From Saccharina japonica (Eukaryota > Sar > Phaeophyceae > Laminariales > Laminariaceae), in contig MEHQ01003632.1 in assembly GCA_008828725.1 (NCBI GenBank), positions 617,241-681,240 on the forward strand: a DNA stretch of 64,000 bases, given 5' to 3'. Below the pieces are notes generated by a model. The model ran no database searches. It worked only from the letters and a program-made list of their open reading frames with translations, and was not told the DNA's origin. Position 1 is the first letter of the stretch, and every line of letters begins with the position of its first letter. Of the stretch, positions 1 through 11,861 are shown in pieces. Position numbers and translations under genes: made by a program.

Positions 1-322
1 ACCCCCCCCGCTCTGGCACACAAAAATACAGGAGGGCAAAACACAACCCTGCTGTAATCGCGGTTGCGCTACGTAGCAATTCGATGGGTTGGCTCGGGGT
101 AGTGCATGTGACAGCTGGGTCACTGATGTGCCTCATTGCCAGGTATACACCTCGCATGCAACAGCACCGAAAACGCAAAAAAAAAAAGAGAGGAATGCCA
201 AAACACAGGTATTGCAGGAGGAGAGAAAAAAAAAACGCGGCTTCTTGTCACGCCCTCCCTCGGCTTGTCGTGTTTCGGGCTTCGCGCGTAGCAAGGGAGG
301 GAAGGGCGCACGGACAACGCAC

Positions 323-409
323 CTGAGACACCCCGTCGAACAAAGCTTTGTCCTTTAGCGTAGCCTCGTCCCTCACGTCTACGCCGCTCTGCTCAAGACA
401 CGAAGCATT

Positions 410-490
<81 letters not shown>

Positions 491-3400
491 AAGACATAGC
501 AGACAAGGCACGCACAGGGCACAAGAAGACAGAAATGCACCCGAGGAAGAAAAGCAAACAGACCCCAGATAAAAACACAACCATTACAAAAAAAACACCC
601 AGTACGAAAAACGCACCCAATACAATACGAAAACACACCCAAGATAAGAAAACACACGCAAGAGAGAAACGCACAATATAGAAGCACGCACGCAAGATAA
701 GAAAACACACGTAATATAAAAGCATACACAAGATAAGAAATACGCGTAAAATAGAAGCACACGCAATACAAGAAACAAACACAACCCGATATAAGAAACA
801 CACACAAGACAAAAACGCAAGACACACAGACGAGCGCGGACGACAATATGAGGCAGGCATGGGGGGAAGGGGTGAGGGGGGGGCGGACGGGAGCACGGCG
901 TGAGACGTTCCGTGTTCGGTATTCGGTGTTGGGTATTCGGTACCATGTATTGGGTATTCGGTGTTGGGCATTCGGAGTTCGGTACCAGGTGTTGGGTATT
1001 CGGTACCTTGTATTGGGTATTCGATGTTGGGCATTCGGTGTTCCGTACCAGGTGTTGGGTATTCGGTGTTGGGTATTCGGTACCATGTATTGGGTATTCG
1101 GTGTTGGGCATTCGGTGTTCGGTACCAGGTGTTGGGTATTCGGTGCTGGCTATTCGGCATTGGCATTCGGCATCTGCTGTTCGGTCTTCGGCACTTGAGG
1201 TTCGATGTTCGGTAGTCGGGAATCGGTTTTTCTTGAGATGATCACCTTGCCGCCGCGAACTATAAGCAGAGGAGCGACAGCAGAGGCAGTGGCAGCCGTC
1301 CGTACCAACATCGCAGTAACAGCAACAGTGACAGCAAACAGTGACAGCAAACAGTGACATAAAACTAGAACATTAACAGCAACAGTTATTAAAAGTAACG
1401 ATAGTAGTGAAGCAGTAACAGAGACCTACAAAACAAAACCAGTGACAGCTATCCGCAATAAAAATAGATAATTAGTAACAGCAGTGACAGAGTAATCCAA
1501 ACATAACGAGAAAGAAAGACAGAGGGAGGGAGGCCACTTTTGATTCTGAGTTATTGTTCGGCTCGGGCTGGTTTAGTTTGGCTTGGTTTCGCTATATTCC
1601 ATTCACTCCTCCGACTCTGTCCCATCCCATCCCATCCCATCCCATCCCATCCCCTTCCCATCCCCTCCCCTGAGCCTTCCCTCCCACCCCATTTCATCCT
1701 GTACGAAACTCCTTTCCATATTCTATCTCATTCCACATTCCACAACAGTAGTTCATCTAATGTTTCATCCGAATCCACATTCTATAAGCCATTCCATATT
1801 CCATCCCATTCCATATCCCTCATCCCATCCCCGTTCCCCCTTCCTCTTCTTGAGAAAACTATCCTCCATCCCATTCCACACCCCATCCCATCTCATCCCA
1901 TATGTATCCCACTCCATCCCACCCCACCCCATCCCATAGCCCATCCGATCCCACCCCATCCCAAGTCCATCCCATCCCATCCCATATCCCACTCCATATT
2001 ACCCCATCCCATCCCATATCCCATCCCACTCCATCCCATCCCATATCCCATCCCATATCCCATCCGATCCCACTCCATCCCACCCCATCCCATCCCATAT
2101 CCCATCCGATCCCACTCCATCCCACCCCATCCCATCCCATCCCATATCTCATCCCATATCCCATCCCATCCCACTCCATCCCATCCCATATCCCATCCCA
2201 TATCCCATCCCATATCCCATATTATCGAGGCAAACAGCCGCAGCGGCAACACCGACAGACACCAGACCAGTACGAGTACCTGCACGAAGAACAGCCCCGG
2301 GGTGGCAGCACCGAACAGCCCCTCCGCCGCCCCCTTGGTCCTAGACGCCACCACTACCTCGCGCCCCGCCGCCAGCAACGCCTCCACCACCCGCTGGCCC
2401 GTCTTTCCGGTCCCTCCTAGCACCAGGACCGCGTCGGTGCAGCCCCGCCCCGCCGGCGCCTTCGACGCGCTGTGTCGGGTTTGGAGTTTGTTGGGGTTGG
2501 GGTTTGGGATGGGGTTAGAGGGTTGGGGGGGGGCGGGGGGGGCCTACCTCATTGCGTGCACGGCCGTTAGTCGTATGAACATAGACCTCGGGGGGGGGGG
2601 GGTACTCATGTCTTGTGCACGGCCGTAGTCATATGACCATAGACCCTCGCATCCCTACAATGCCGGGGCGGAGCATGTTGGGTTTTCACCAACCAGGCGG
2701 CGGGGGGAAGTACTTCAGTTTCATGCATGGCCGTAGTCGTATGACTATAGACCCTCGCATCCCTAAGGGGGCGGGGGCGGGCGTACTCATTTGTTGCTTG
2801 CCTTAGTCATTCGACCATTGACCACGCATCCCTTTCGAGACGGAGCACCGTTCCTACTCCTAATAGAGACAGACTCCAACATTTGGGCGCTCATTACAAT
2901 ACGTTGTTTCCATACTTAGTATATCACAAATAAAACTTTTGGCTAATCCTACGTATCCCCTTCCTGTTTCGCCGCCTGTGGCCACCATCTATCTCGTAAG
3001 ATAGCGATCGTTTTCTCGCAACTATCTAGTGTGCCAAACTTCTCCATGTCGCATCCATCGATTTCCCTCATTTCCTCCTCTAACACATCCCGTTCCTCCT
3101 TGTACATTTTGCACTCGCCCACTCTGTGAATTCTACTCTCTATTGCTTTGCCACAGGGGCACATTTGTGCATCTACTTCCTCCTCTTCCCTGCTACTGGT
3201 ATACCTCCGGGGGGGGGTTATCATGTCACGCACGGCCTTAGTCGTATGACCATAGGATGACAAGATACAGTGGCTCACGAAACGGGTGCTCTGTTTCCGT
3301 TTGTTGTGAGTACGCGTGGGGACCTAAGAGTATACTGGTAATGGCCCAGTATACTGGCATATATACTCCAGTATACTGGCATATATACTCAGTGTATTGA

Positions 3401-6400
3401 GTCTCGACGAAATCCTCGATCCCACAGCTAGCTGTCGTTTTTAACATTTTCTGTATATACTGCGTATTTTCAGGGTTTGGTATGAAAATGTACTCCGAGT
3501 ATTGGGCTATTCTCAGTGTTTTCAAGGTTTCTATGTACTGCGAGCACTGGGCAACAGGGCAATACCAGGTACTAAGTATTTAGGAGGTTTGGTACTTCCG
3601 AGCCCTGCGCTACTGGCAGTATCCTCAAGAATATTCAAGGTTTGATATTGCGAGCACTGGGAAATATTACGTATCGTATAGCAGTACGTAAGGACTTTCG
3701 ACGTTCGATGATGAGAGCAGTGGGGGCATACCCTGCTGGTACTCAGTACTTTGGACGTCGTGGCACTACTGCTGTGAGTACTGCGAACCTTATAGAGTAT
3801 AAATACTGGTACTATGGGACTCTTCTTGTGTCTCAGGTTCGACTTGTGTCGGCATCAAGCTTCTCTTTCTTGGCTTTGTATATAGCGTGTAGGACACGCC
3901 AGGTATCGGTGATGCTCGGCACGGCAAGCCAAGCAGAAGTGACATGAGGCAAGACACAACAAGCTCATCTCGTATCAAGAGTCACGACAGCTGTCACAAG
4001 TAATAACTTGATTGACCAGGTCGGGTAATCCCCCGCCTCAACTACTGTCAGATCTACGGAGACCTACGAATGGCCATATTTTAGTACAAGATCCAATATC
4101 CACGATAATGGAGGAACATCTTCTGATCATGCACGATCTTGCATGCCAGATATCGCCAACTGACAATGTAGCAACAACCTGTGACCCACATCGCCCCCCA
4201 ATAAAGGTTTCGAACATTTTAGAAGGAACGCAGGTTTTCAAGCTCTCTCTACCAGTCAGAGGTGTTGTACTGTGGTAGTTGATGTATATGGTTCAACACT
4301 GGTGTATCCTCTCAAACCATGTCACTCCCTGCAACCGCATCGCGTACGTACGCAGAAACAGTCTCGGCGCCCTTCTTGGTTGAAGGACGCGTTCTGCCTC
4401 GCACGTTCTTCAGTGGAGTTCGCAGGCATCAGCAAGTCGAGCAGCGCCCCGGGTTATCTCTTGCCAAATGGCAGGTGGGATGAACGACCCCGGCGTGTCC
4501 GGCTCGGATGATACCGTGGCTTTGCTCGTATCAATTTGGCCGGATACCAGTTGCTGGATCAACGTTAGACAGTGCCCTTCGCCCAAAAAAGCGATGCACG
4601 CCTTGTTGGGAGAAGGGCTCTGTCTGACGCCGATCGAGCAACTCGCAACCGGCCAAATTGATACGAGGAGCAAAGCCACGGTATCATCCGAGCCGGACAC
4701 GCCGGGGTCGTTCATCCCCCCCGCCACTTGGCAACAAAACGACCCGGGGCGCTGCTCGACTTGCTGATGCCTACGAACTCCATTGACGAATGTGCGAGGC
4801 AGATCGCATCCTTCAACCAAGCAGGGCGCCGAGACTGTTTCGGCTTACGTACGTACGCGATGCGGTTTATCACAATCCTGTCGCAGTTCCAACCTGCCGT
4901 CGACCACCGTGTGTCGACGACAACCGCACAACAACGTGGAATGCGATGGCCTGTTGCTTTTGTGGCAGGCAGGGATTTAAAACCGAGCGTTCGGTGCTTG
5001 GTGTTGACGGATGAACCGGCCACCTCTTTTTGAAGGAGGGAAATCGACCGGGTTCGCAGGCACACGAGGCCTCTCTCTGGTCTGGCCGGGGGACGCATCA
5101 GCGCTTTGTATATACCACCAGGTTGCTCACCGCGCGATCGCCCGTTTCGCCACAAACCCTCCTGCCCAGAACCGTTCAACTGGAGCACGTGGAAAGGGGG
5201 GGCGGTGGAAGTGGCGGCGGGTCGCAAGGCGAGCGTGCCGAGGGTCGATCGTCGACGACGTTTCGATCCTGATTTGACCATTGACACCGCAAAGCTGCGA
5301 AGCGATATTACATGTGTTTCAATTATTGTTTTTGAAACGCCATCCAACGTTATATAAAAGGCCATGGTTGAGCCTGTCCCCCCACCGTCGTGTATGTCTT
5401 TGAGCGCAGCCGATGGTTCCCCGCTCGAGATAATGGGATTTGTTACTTATAGTATGGGACTCTTGTGTCTCAGGCTCGACTTGTGTCTGCAGCAAGCTTC
5501 TCTTTCTTGGCTTTGTGTATAGCGTGTAGTACACGCCAGGTATAAGTGATGCTCGGCACGGCAAGCCAAGCAGAAGTGACACGAGGCAAGACACAACGAG
5601 CTCATGTCATATCAAGAGTCACGACAGCTGTCACAAGTAATTACTTGATGACCAGGCTGGGTAATTCCCGGCCTCAACTACCGTCAGATCTACGGAGACC
5701 TTCGACCACTTTTAGCACAAGGTCCAATACCCACGATAATGGAGGAACATCTTCTGATCATGCACGATCTTGCATGCCAGATATCGCCAACTGACAATGT
5801 AGCAACAACCTGTGACCCACATCGCCCCCGAATAAAGGTTTCGAACATTTTAGAAGGAACGCAGGTTTTCAAGCTCTCTCTACCAGTCAGAGGTGTTGTA
5901 CTGTGGTAGTTGATGTATATGGTTCAACACTGGTGTATCCTCTCAAACCATGTCACTCCCTGCAACCGCATCGCGTACGTACGCCGAAACAGTCTCGGCG
6001 CCCTTCTTGGTTGAAGGACGCGTTCTGCCTCGCACGTTCTTCAATGGAGTTCGCAGGCATCAGCAAGTCGAGCAGCGCCCCGGGTTATCTCTTGCCAAAT
6101 GGCAGGTGGGATGAACGACCCCGGCGTGTCCGGCTCGGATGATACCGTGGCTTTGCTCGTATCAATTTGGCCGGATACCAGTTGCTGGATCAACGTTAGA
6201 CAGTGCCCTTCGCCCAAAAAAGCGATGCACGCCTTGTTGGGAGAAGGGCTCTGTCTGACGCCGATCGAGCAACTCGCAACCGGCCAAATTGATACGAGGA
6301 GCAAAGCCACGGTATCATCCGAGCCGGACACGCCGGGGTCGTTCATCCCACCCGCCACTTGGCAACAAAACGACCCGGGGCGCTGCTCGACTTGCTGATG

Positions 6401-9400
6401 CCTACGAACTCCATTGACGAATGTGCGGGGCAGATCGCATCCTTCAACCAAGCAGGGCGCCGAGACTGTTTCGGCTTACGTACGTACGCGATGCGGTTTA
6501 TCACAATCCTGTCGCAGTTCCAACCTGCCGTCGACCACCGTGTGTCGACGACAACCGCACAACAACGTGGAATGCGATGGCTTGTTGCTTTTGTGGCAGG
6601 CAGGGATTTAAAACCGAGCGTTCGGTGCTTGGTGTTGACGGATGAACCGGCCACCTCTTTTTGAAGGAGGGAAATCGACCGGGTTCGCAGGCACACGAGG
6701 CCTCTCTCTGGTCTGGCCGGGGGACGCTTCAGCGCTTTGTATATACCACCAGGTTTCTCACCGCGCGATCGCCCGTTTCGCCACAAACCCTCCTGCCCAG
6801 AACCGTTCAACTGGAGCACGTGGAAAGGGGGGGCGGTGGAAGTGGCGGCGGGTCGCAAGGCGAGCGTGCCGAGGGTCGATCGTCGACGACGTTTCGATTC
6901 TGATTTGACCATTGACACCGCAAAGCTGCGAAGCGATATTACATGTGTTTCAATTATTGTTTTTGAAACGCCATCCAACGTTATATAAAAGGCCATGGTT
7001 GAGCCTGTCCCCCCACCGTCGTGTATGTCTTTGAGCGCAGCCGATGGTTCCCCGCTCGAGATAATGGGATTTGTTACTTATAGTATGGGACTCTTGTGTC
7101 TCAGGCTCGACTTGTATCTGCAGCAAGCTTCTCTTTCTTGGCTTTGTGTATAGCGTGTAGTACACGCCAGGTATAAGTGATGCTCGGCACGGCAAGCCAA
7201 GCAGAAGTGACACGAGGCAAGACACAACGAGCTCATCTCATATCAAGAGTCACGACAGCTGTCACAAGTAATTACTTGATGACCAGGCTGGGTAATTCCC
7301 GGCCTCAACTACCGTCAGATCTACGGAGACCTTCGACCACTTTTAGCACAAGGTCCAATACCCACGATAATGGAGGAACATCTTCTGATCATGCACGATC
7401 TTGCATGCCAGATATCGCCAACTGACAATGTAGCAACAACCTGTGACCCACATCGCCCCCCAATAAAGGTTTCGAACATTTTAGAAGGAATGCAGGTTTT
7501 CAAGCTCTCTCTACCAGTCAGAGGTGTTGTACTGTGGTAGTTGATGTATATGGTTCAACACTGGTGTATCCTCTCAAACCATGTCACTCCCTGCAACCGC
7601 ATCGCGTACGTACGCCGAAACAGTCTCGGCGCCCTTCTTGGTTGAAGGACGCGTTCTGCCTCGCACATTCTTCAATGGAGTTCGCAGGCATCAGCAAGTC
7701 GAGCAGCGCCCCGGGTTATCTCTTGCCAAATGGCAGGTGGGATGAACGACCCCGGCGTGTCCGGCTCGGATGATACCGTGGCTTTGCTCGTATCAATTTG
7801 GCCGGATACCAGTTGCTGGATCAACGTTAGACAGTGCCCTTCGCCCAAAAAAGCGATGCACGCCTTGTTGGGAGAAGGGCTCTGTCTGACGCCGATCGAG
7901 CAACTCGCAACCGGCCAAATTGATACGAGGAGCAAAGCCACGGTATCATCCGAGCCGGACACGCCGGGGTCGTTCATCCCACCCGCCACTTGGCAACAAA
8001 ACGACCCGGGGCGCTGCTCGACTTGCTGATGCCTACGAACTCCATTGACGAATGTGCGGGGCAGATCGCATCCTTCAACCAAGCAGGGCGCCGAGACTGT
8101 TTCGGCTTACGTACGTACGCGATGCGGTTTATCACAATCCTGTCGCAGTTCCAACCTGCCGTCGACCACCGTGTGTCGACGACAACCGCACAACAACGTG
8201 GAATGCGATGGCCTGTTGCTTTTGTGGCAGGAAGGGGTTTAAAACCGAGCGTTCGGTGCTTGGTGTTGACGGATGAACCGGCCACCTCTTTTTGAAGGAG
8301 GGCAATCGACCGGGCTCGCAGGCACACGAGGCCTCTCTCTGGTCTGGCCGGGGGACGCATCAGCGCTTTGTATATACCACCAGGTTACTCACCGCGCGAT
8401 CGCCCGTTTCGCCACAAACCCTCCTGCCCAGAACCGTTCAACTGGAGCACGTGGAAAGGGGGGGCGGTGGAAATGGCGGCGGGTCGCAAGGCGAGCGTGC
8501 CGAGGGTCGATCGTCGACGACGTTTCGATCGTGATTTGACCATTGACACCGCAAAGCTGCGAAGCGATATTACATGTGTTTCAATTATTGTTTCTGAAAC
8601 GCCATCCAACGTTATATAAAAGGCCATGGTTGAGCCTGTCCCCCCACCGTCGTGTATGTCTTTGAGCGCAGCCGATGGTTCCCCGCTCGAGAAAATGGGA
8701 TTTGTTACTTATAGTATGGGACTCTTGTGTCTCAGGCTCGACTTGTGTCTGCGGCAAGCTTCTCTTTCTTGGCTTTGTGTATAGCGTGTAGTACACGCCA
8801 GGTATAAGTGATGCTCGGCACGGCAAGCCAAGCAGAAGTGACACGAGGCAAGACACAAGCTCACCTCTTATCAAGAGTCACGACAGCTACTCGTATGTAT
8901 CACAAGTAATTACATGATTGACCAGGCCGGGTAATTCCCGGCCTCAACTACCGTCAGATCAACGGAGACCTACGACCACTTTTAGCACAAGGTCCAATAC
9001 CCACGAGAATGGAGGAACATCTTCCGATCATGCACGATCTTGCATCTTGCATGACAGATATCGACAACTGACGATGTAGCATACTCGTAGCAACAACCTG
9101 TGACCCACAGATAGTACTGCCCCAATATAATATACTGGCAGTATATATTCCCAGTACCCAGCATACTATTGTTACGACCTACGAGTATGGTACGCTGCAC
9201 GCTGCTGAGTGTTGCCCAGGAGTGTTGCGCCTGATATCTGCTTGGACGCTTGGACCATGATTGGTCGTATAGACCACTTTGGTACGAAACATGCGCATCT
9301 TGAACTTTTTCACTCGGTTGGCTTTCTACTCGTATGATATCATACTCGTATACCAGTACCAGGTACCTGGTATTCGTATATAATACGAGTATCACGTTCA

Positions 9401-9853
9401 TGATCATTTGTCATACATAGCGTACGTACTGCTGCAAACACAGCAGCAGTACAGCAGCAGTACGTACGTACGTACAGGCATGATTGCAGTATAGCAGCAG
9501 CAGCAGCAGTAGTCCGCACCGAACTATTGCATCCTCGCCCCCGCGCCCCACGCGCCCCTCCAACACACACCGGAGGCAGCGCATCTCGCCCAAGCCCACG
9601 GGCTACACATCCCGCGGTCACCCCACCTTCCTTTCTTCGTTGCGGTAGACTTCGGAGGGCTAAAAGCCTGGCGAAGCCACTCTCCGATGTCGAACCCGGA
9701 CATGGCCGACATGACCGTCTTCTCTCCGCCTCGAGTCAATACCCCACGAGACCCGCGGGGGAGGCCCCCGCTCGTGTAGAATGCACTGGCGCGAGACGCG
9801 GACAGCGCACAGAGCGCAAAGCTCACCGCAACGCAAGATTTCATGATCATCAT
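323..9853 (-). CDS. Plastid-targeted NAD(P)-binding NmrA-like/atypical SDR protein (3' part outside window)
   Basis: Three exons join in phase: 9853-9627, 2469-2280 and 388-323, all with GT-AG borders (donors GTGGGG, GTACTC, GTGCGT). Exon 1 starts at the first of three clustered ATGs and encodes a hydrophobic signal peptide (about residues 1-24), then A-S-A-F and a basic, Ser/Gly-rich transit region; this is the plastid-import signature of red-lineage secondary plastids. Exon 2 carries the Rossmann dinucleotide loop VLVLGGTGKTGQRVVEALL, followed by VVVASR, where an Arg after beta-2 favours NADPH. Exon 3 (22 codons) reads SGVDVRDEATL...ALFDGV, the usual D-V-(T/R)-D...L-x-G-V step of NmrA/CIA30-associated SDRs. 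The catalytic or partner domain must lie left of base 323. A chaperone or assembly role (HCF173/CIA30-like) is inference only. Intron 1 is 7.2 kb and holds the 1,631-bp tandem array. Confidence 0.8.
413..484. repeat. (CA)n microsatellite
   Basis: About 36 uninterrupted CA units, lying just upstream of SDR exon 3 on the minus strand, in the polypyrimidine side of that intron. Confidence 0.97.
580..835. repeat. Degenerate A/C-rich tandem repeat
   Basis: Imperfect units of about 22-30 bp built around ATAAGAAACACACGCAA. The open frames crossing it are artefacts of the low-complexity sequence. Confidence 0.8.
905..1200. repeat. GTTGGGTATTCGGT minisatellite
   Basis: 12-bp core (GTTGGGTATTCG) in a higher-order arrangement of roughly 35-40 bp alternating with GTACCATGTATTGG or GTACCAGG. 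The long open frames on both strands come from this periodicity. Confidence 0.9.
1618..2222. repeat. CCCAT pentanucleotide minisatellite
   Basis: Long imperfect array of CCCAT/CCCATAT units with interspersed CACTC variants, ending just left of SDR exon 2. It opens artefactual frames on both strands. Confidence 0.95.
2520..2785 (-). mobile_element. Cluster of 5'-truncated poly(C)-tailed A-family retroposons
   Basis: Read on the minus strand, three consecutive A-family 3' ends (GGGATGCGAGGGTCTATGG...CATGAGTAC type) each finish in a C-rich run (G runs at about 2524-2540, 2590-2600 and 2700-2707 on the plus strand). They follow directly on the poly(C) end of the B element to the right. The serial arrangement suggests repeated insertion at poly(C) tails. 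Confidence 0.75.
2785..3230 (-). pseudogene. LINE-like B element, 3' end with C-terminal ORF remnant
   Basis: Minus-strand frame ending at 2949 contains a CPCG...H-x4-C zinc-knuckle-like motif (CxC, then H and C in SRIHRVGEC) followed by a charged helix and DRWWP. This resembles the C-terminal CxC/H/C tail of non-LTR retrotransposon ORF2 proteins; the polymerase itself is not seen. A ~150-bp 3' UTR follows, ending GGCAAGCAACAAATGAGTACGC plus a C-rich tail at about 2765-2790. Two related, frame-broken copies lie at 44.6 and 47.4 kb. Assignment to LINEs is inference from this motif, 5' truncation and tail sharing. Confidence 0.55.
3811..9110. repeat. 1,631-bp tandem repeat array (3 full copies plus a partial fourth)
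   Basis: Units begin near 3811, 5451, 7082 and 8713. The inner copies are separated by exactly 1,631 bp and differ by only a few substitutions; the outer edges are more diverged, as expected from unequal exchange. Each unit contains a ~520-bp imperfect inverted repeat, a GC-rich half, and a TATATAAAAGG sequence near 5352, 6983 and 8614. No recognisable protein is encoded; frames of 60-217 aa repeat with the unit and read both ways through the palindrome. The array lies wholly inside intron 1 of the SDR gene. Confidence 0.93.
4340..4862. repeat. Foldback (hairpin) segment inside the 1,631-bp unit
   Basis: Left arm about 4342-4555 and right arm about 4633-4861 are imperfect reverse complements. 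For example GATGATACCGTGGCTTTGCT on the left matches AGCAAAGCCACGGTATCATC on the right. The central 4560-4632 is itself partly palindromic. Repeated at +1631 and +3262. Confidence 0.88.
9424..9515. repeat. CAG/GTAC-rich simple repeat
   Basis: CAGCAGTA and (GTAC)n units alternate here, just 3' of SDR exon 1 on the minus strand. Confidence 0.7.
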
Positions 9854-11159
9854 CACGGTCTTGTGTGCTTTGTGAGTGATTTTTGCGGGGTGGATTTCAC
9901 ACCTAGTCCCTGTACCGTAAAAATACAATAAATCTATACGAACTCCTTGCTTCGGCGTTCGGCGCACGGGCTACGTAGCAAGACCGAGAGAGAGAACGGC
10001 CTGCGGAGTGTCGGTGAGGCATTGTGTGGTTGGTTTTGTGTGGCTTACCCCCGTGCTTTCTGCAAGGAAATCGCGCCCTTCCAGCGGTAGAGCAAACGCA
10101 CCAGAGTCTCAATATGTATGTACGTCAAGATGTCAGCGGCGGGACTGTTAGGTTTTTGGTTTTTGAGCACCTCTCGTGGAACCGCGAATCAATGGCAGCA
10201 ACGAGCATCGAGCGAAATGCGAATGATAAGAAGGCATGACGGTGATCTGCCACGCTGAAGTAAAGGGGCCCTTGCTGTACACCAGGTGCATCATATTGCC
10301 CCCTGTGCATGTCGCCGAAGCGATTGCTCGACCCTGTTGTTGGTGGCTGCTGGCCGGCCATCCATCGATGAACGATGAGGCTGGCTTTCTGATTTTTGTG
10401 CTTGATTTGTGGCCGCTGCTGCGCATCAAGAAACTTGACCCCGAGATGACATGGGTCCATGATACACGCTAACACGAGTTAAGTCAGTCGTAGTGGAGAG
10501 TAAACGAGCAGGACATCCTAAAGTGACCTTCAGCTGTGTACTATTAATACGAAGTACAAATACATAAATACCGTTAATGCACCACCACCACCACCACCAC
10601 CACGGTTTTTGTGTACGAAGCAACGTATGTATCAATTCATCAATTCCTGTCCTACATACAAGTACGCAAGTACGTTGCCGACCCGGGGATGCGGTGCAAC
10701 ACCGAAGAAGCAAGATCAACGCACCCGCGCCGCAGACCCGCAGGCATCTCTTGCAAGATACCTGGTACAAGATATACCCCCCAGGTACCTGGTACTGCTG
10801 TGCATGGTACTGCTGTCGACGTACAGCAGTACAGGGAACAGGGTCTACAGCAAGAGTATATGTACATGATACCTTCAGCCTTCAGCTATAGACCTGGCAT
10901 ATTAATACCATCAATACAACTCCACCGTCACCACCTCCTCCATCACCACGAGTTTGAATCATTAATAGCAGCGAGCACTATTAATAAGAAGGATTTGATT
11001 TTGAGTACAGTGCTGACCCGGGGATGCGGATGCGACCCAAAAAAGAAGTCCAGTTTATCGCAGTCATTTTCCGCAAAGCAAGGGGGTCGGTCATCAAGCG
11101 GTGTGTACGTAGGCGGCGTCCTGTCTATCTGTCTATCTGTCTGTCCTTCAAATCGTCGA

Positions 11160-11256
11160 TTAACCCTTATAGGGCTGGAGTCCCGTTTTGGGGACAAATT
11201 ACTTAGAATTAGAGTGGTTTGTCCCCAAAACGGGACTGCAGTTCTAAAAGGGTTAA
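11160..11256. mobile_element. TTAA-flanked MITE (piggyBac-like ends)
   Basis: 97 bp. TTAA at both ends, with termini CCCTTATAGGGCTG and CAGTTCTAAAAGGG and inner inverted repeats GTCCCGTTTTGGGGAC / GTCCCCAAAACGGGAC. A TTAA target duplication with CCC/GGG termini is typical of piggyBac-class non-autonomous elements. A similar one lies at 49174-49267. Confidence 0.75.
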
Positions 11257-11638
11257 GGCCAAAATGATCAAAATTGTCGCAATGGGCAGCATGAAAAATG
11301 ACCAACATGGTGAACATGGCGCGCCGTTCATGTTTGGTTCTGGAAGGACTACGTAGAGCTGCGATTCGGCAGTGTTTTACGGCTAATCACTAATCGGTAG
11401 GTGCCGTTAGCCAACTATTAATAGCTGGATTTAGTCGGCAAAAGTCGGCTGGCGAACCCGACTGATGGTCAGCCGATTTTGCCGACTTGAAGTCACGCGA
11501 GCGAAGCGAGCCAAAACAGCCCTTCCTGGCCGAGGGGGCCCCGCCCCCCCCCCTCGCGCTTGGTGCTACTGTACCAGGTATGAGATACGGTGACCACGGC
11601 CTAGAGTTCAGGGCGATGAGCTGTTGTCATAACATAAT

Positions 11639-11737
11639 CATTTTCATCATCACTATCATCGTCGTCGTCATCATCATCATCACCATCATCATCGTCGTCA
11701 TCATTCTCATCATCACCATCACCATCACCATCATCAT
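11639..11737. repeat. ATC/ATT trinucleotide tract
   Basis: Imperfect (ATC)n with CGTC interruptions, 120 bp upstream of the BMT5-like start codon. Confidence 0.85.
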
Positions 11738-11772
11738 GGTATACCAAGCACTAAAACTGTCACCCCCCCCCC

Positions 11773-11781
11773 TATATAAAA
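11773..11781 (+). promoter_or_regulatory. TATA box of BMT5-like gene
   Basis: TATATAAAA lies in a C-rich context 81-89 bp upstream of the chosen ATG at 11862, a plausible core-promoter distance. Two CCTTTTTTCAGA repeats lie between it and the start codon. Confidence 0.5.
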
Positions 11782-11861
11782 CCCCCTTTGCCTTTTTTCA
11801 GAAACCCCCTTTGCCTTTTTTCAGACCCTCAGCACCTTTTTTCAGACAACACCAACAAACG

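Larger units (their letters stand above)
9854..11772. other. Divergent intergenic region between the SDR and BMT5-like genes
   Basis: No gene recognised. Holds a (CCA)8 run at 10578-10603, several ACCAGGTACCTGGT-type palindromes around 10770-10800, a TTAA-flanked inverted-repeat element at 11160-11256 and an ATC-rich tract at 11639-11737. The promoters of both flanking genes must lie here, as the two are transcribed away from each other. Confidence 0.6.

Noticed and set aside
1618-2222. Telomeric repeat
   Set aside because: CCCAT units and scattered TTGGG do not match known telomere units and are internal and imperfect.
1540-2628. 362-aa open frame
   Set aside because: Created by the CCCAT satellite; no start context or conserved motif. 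The real coding information is the minus-strand SDR exon at 2280-2469.
4410-8082. Repeated 136-aa and 99-aa frames on opposite strands in each 1,631-bp unit
   Set aside because: They read the same palindrome in both directions and share residues by symmetry; no protein family fits.
3811-9110. CRISPR-like or rDNA array
   Set aside because: Unit length, absence of short spaced repeats and absence of rRNA sequence exclude both.
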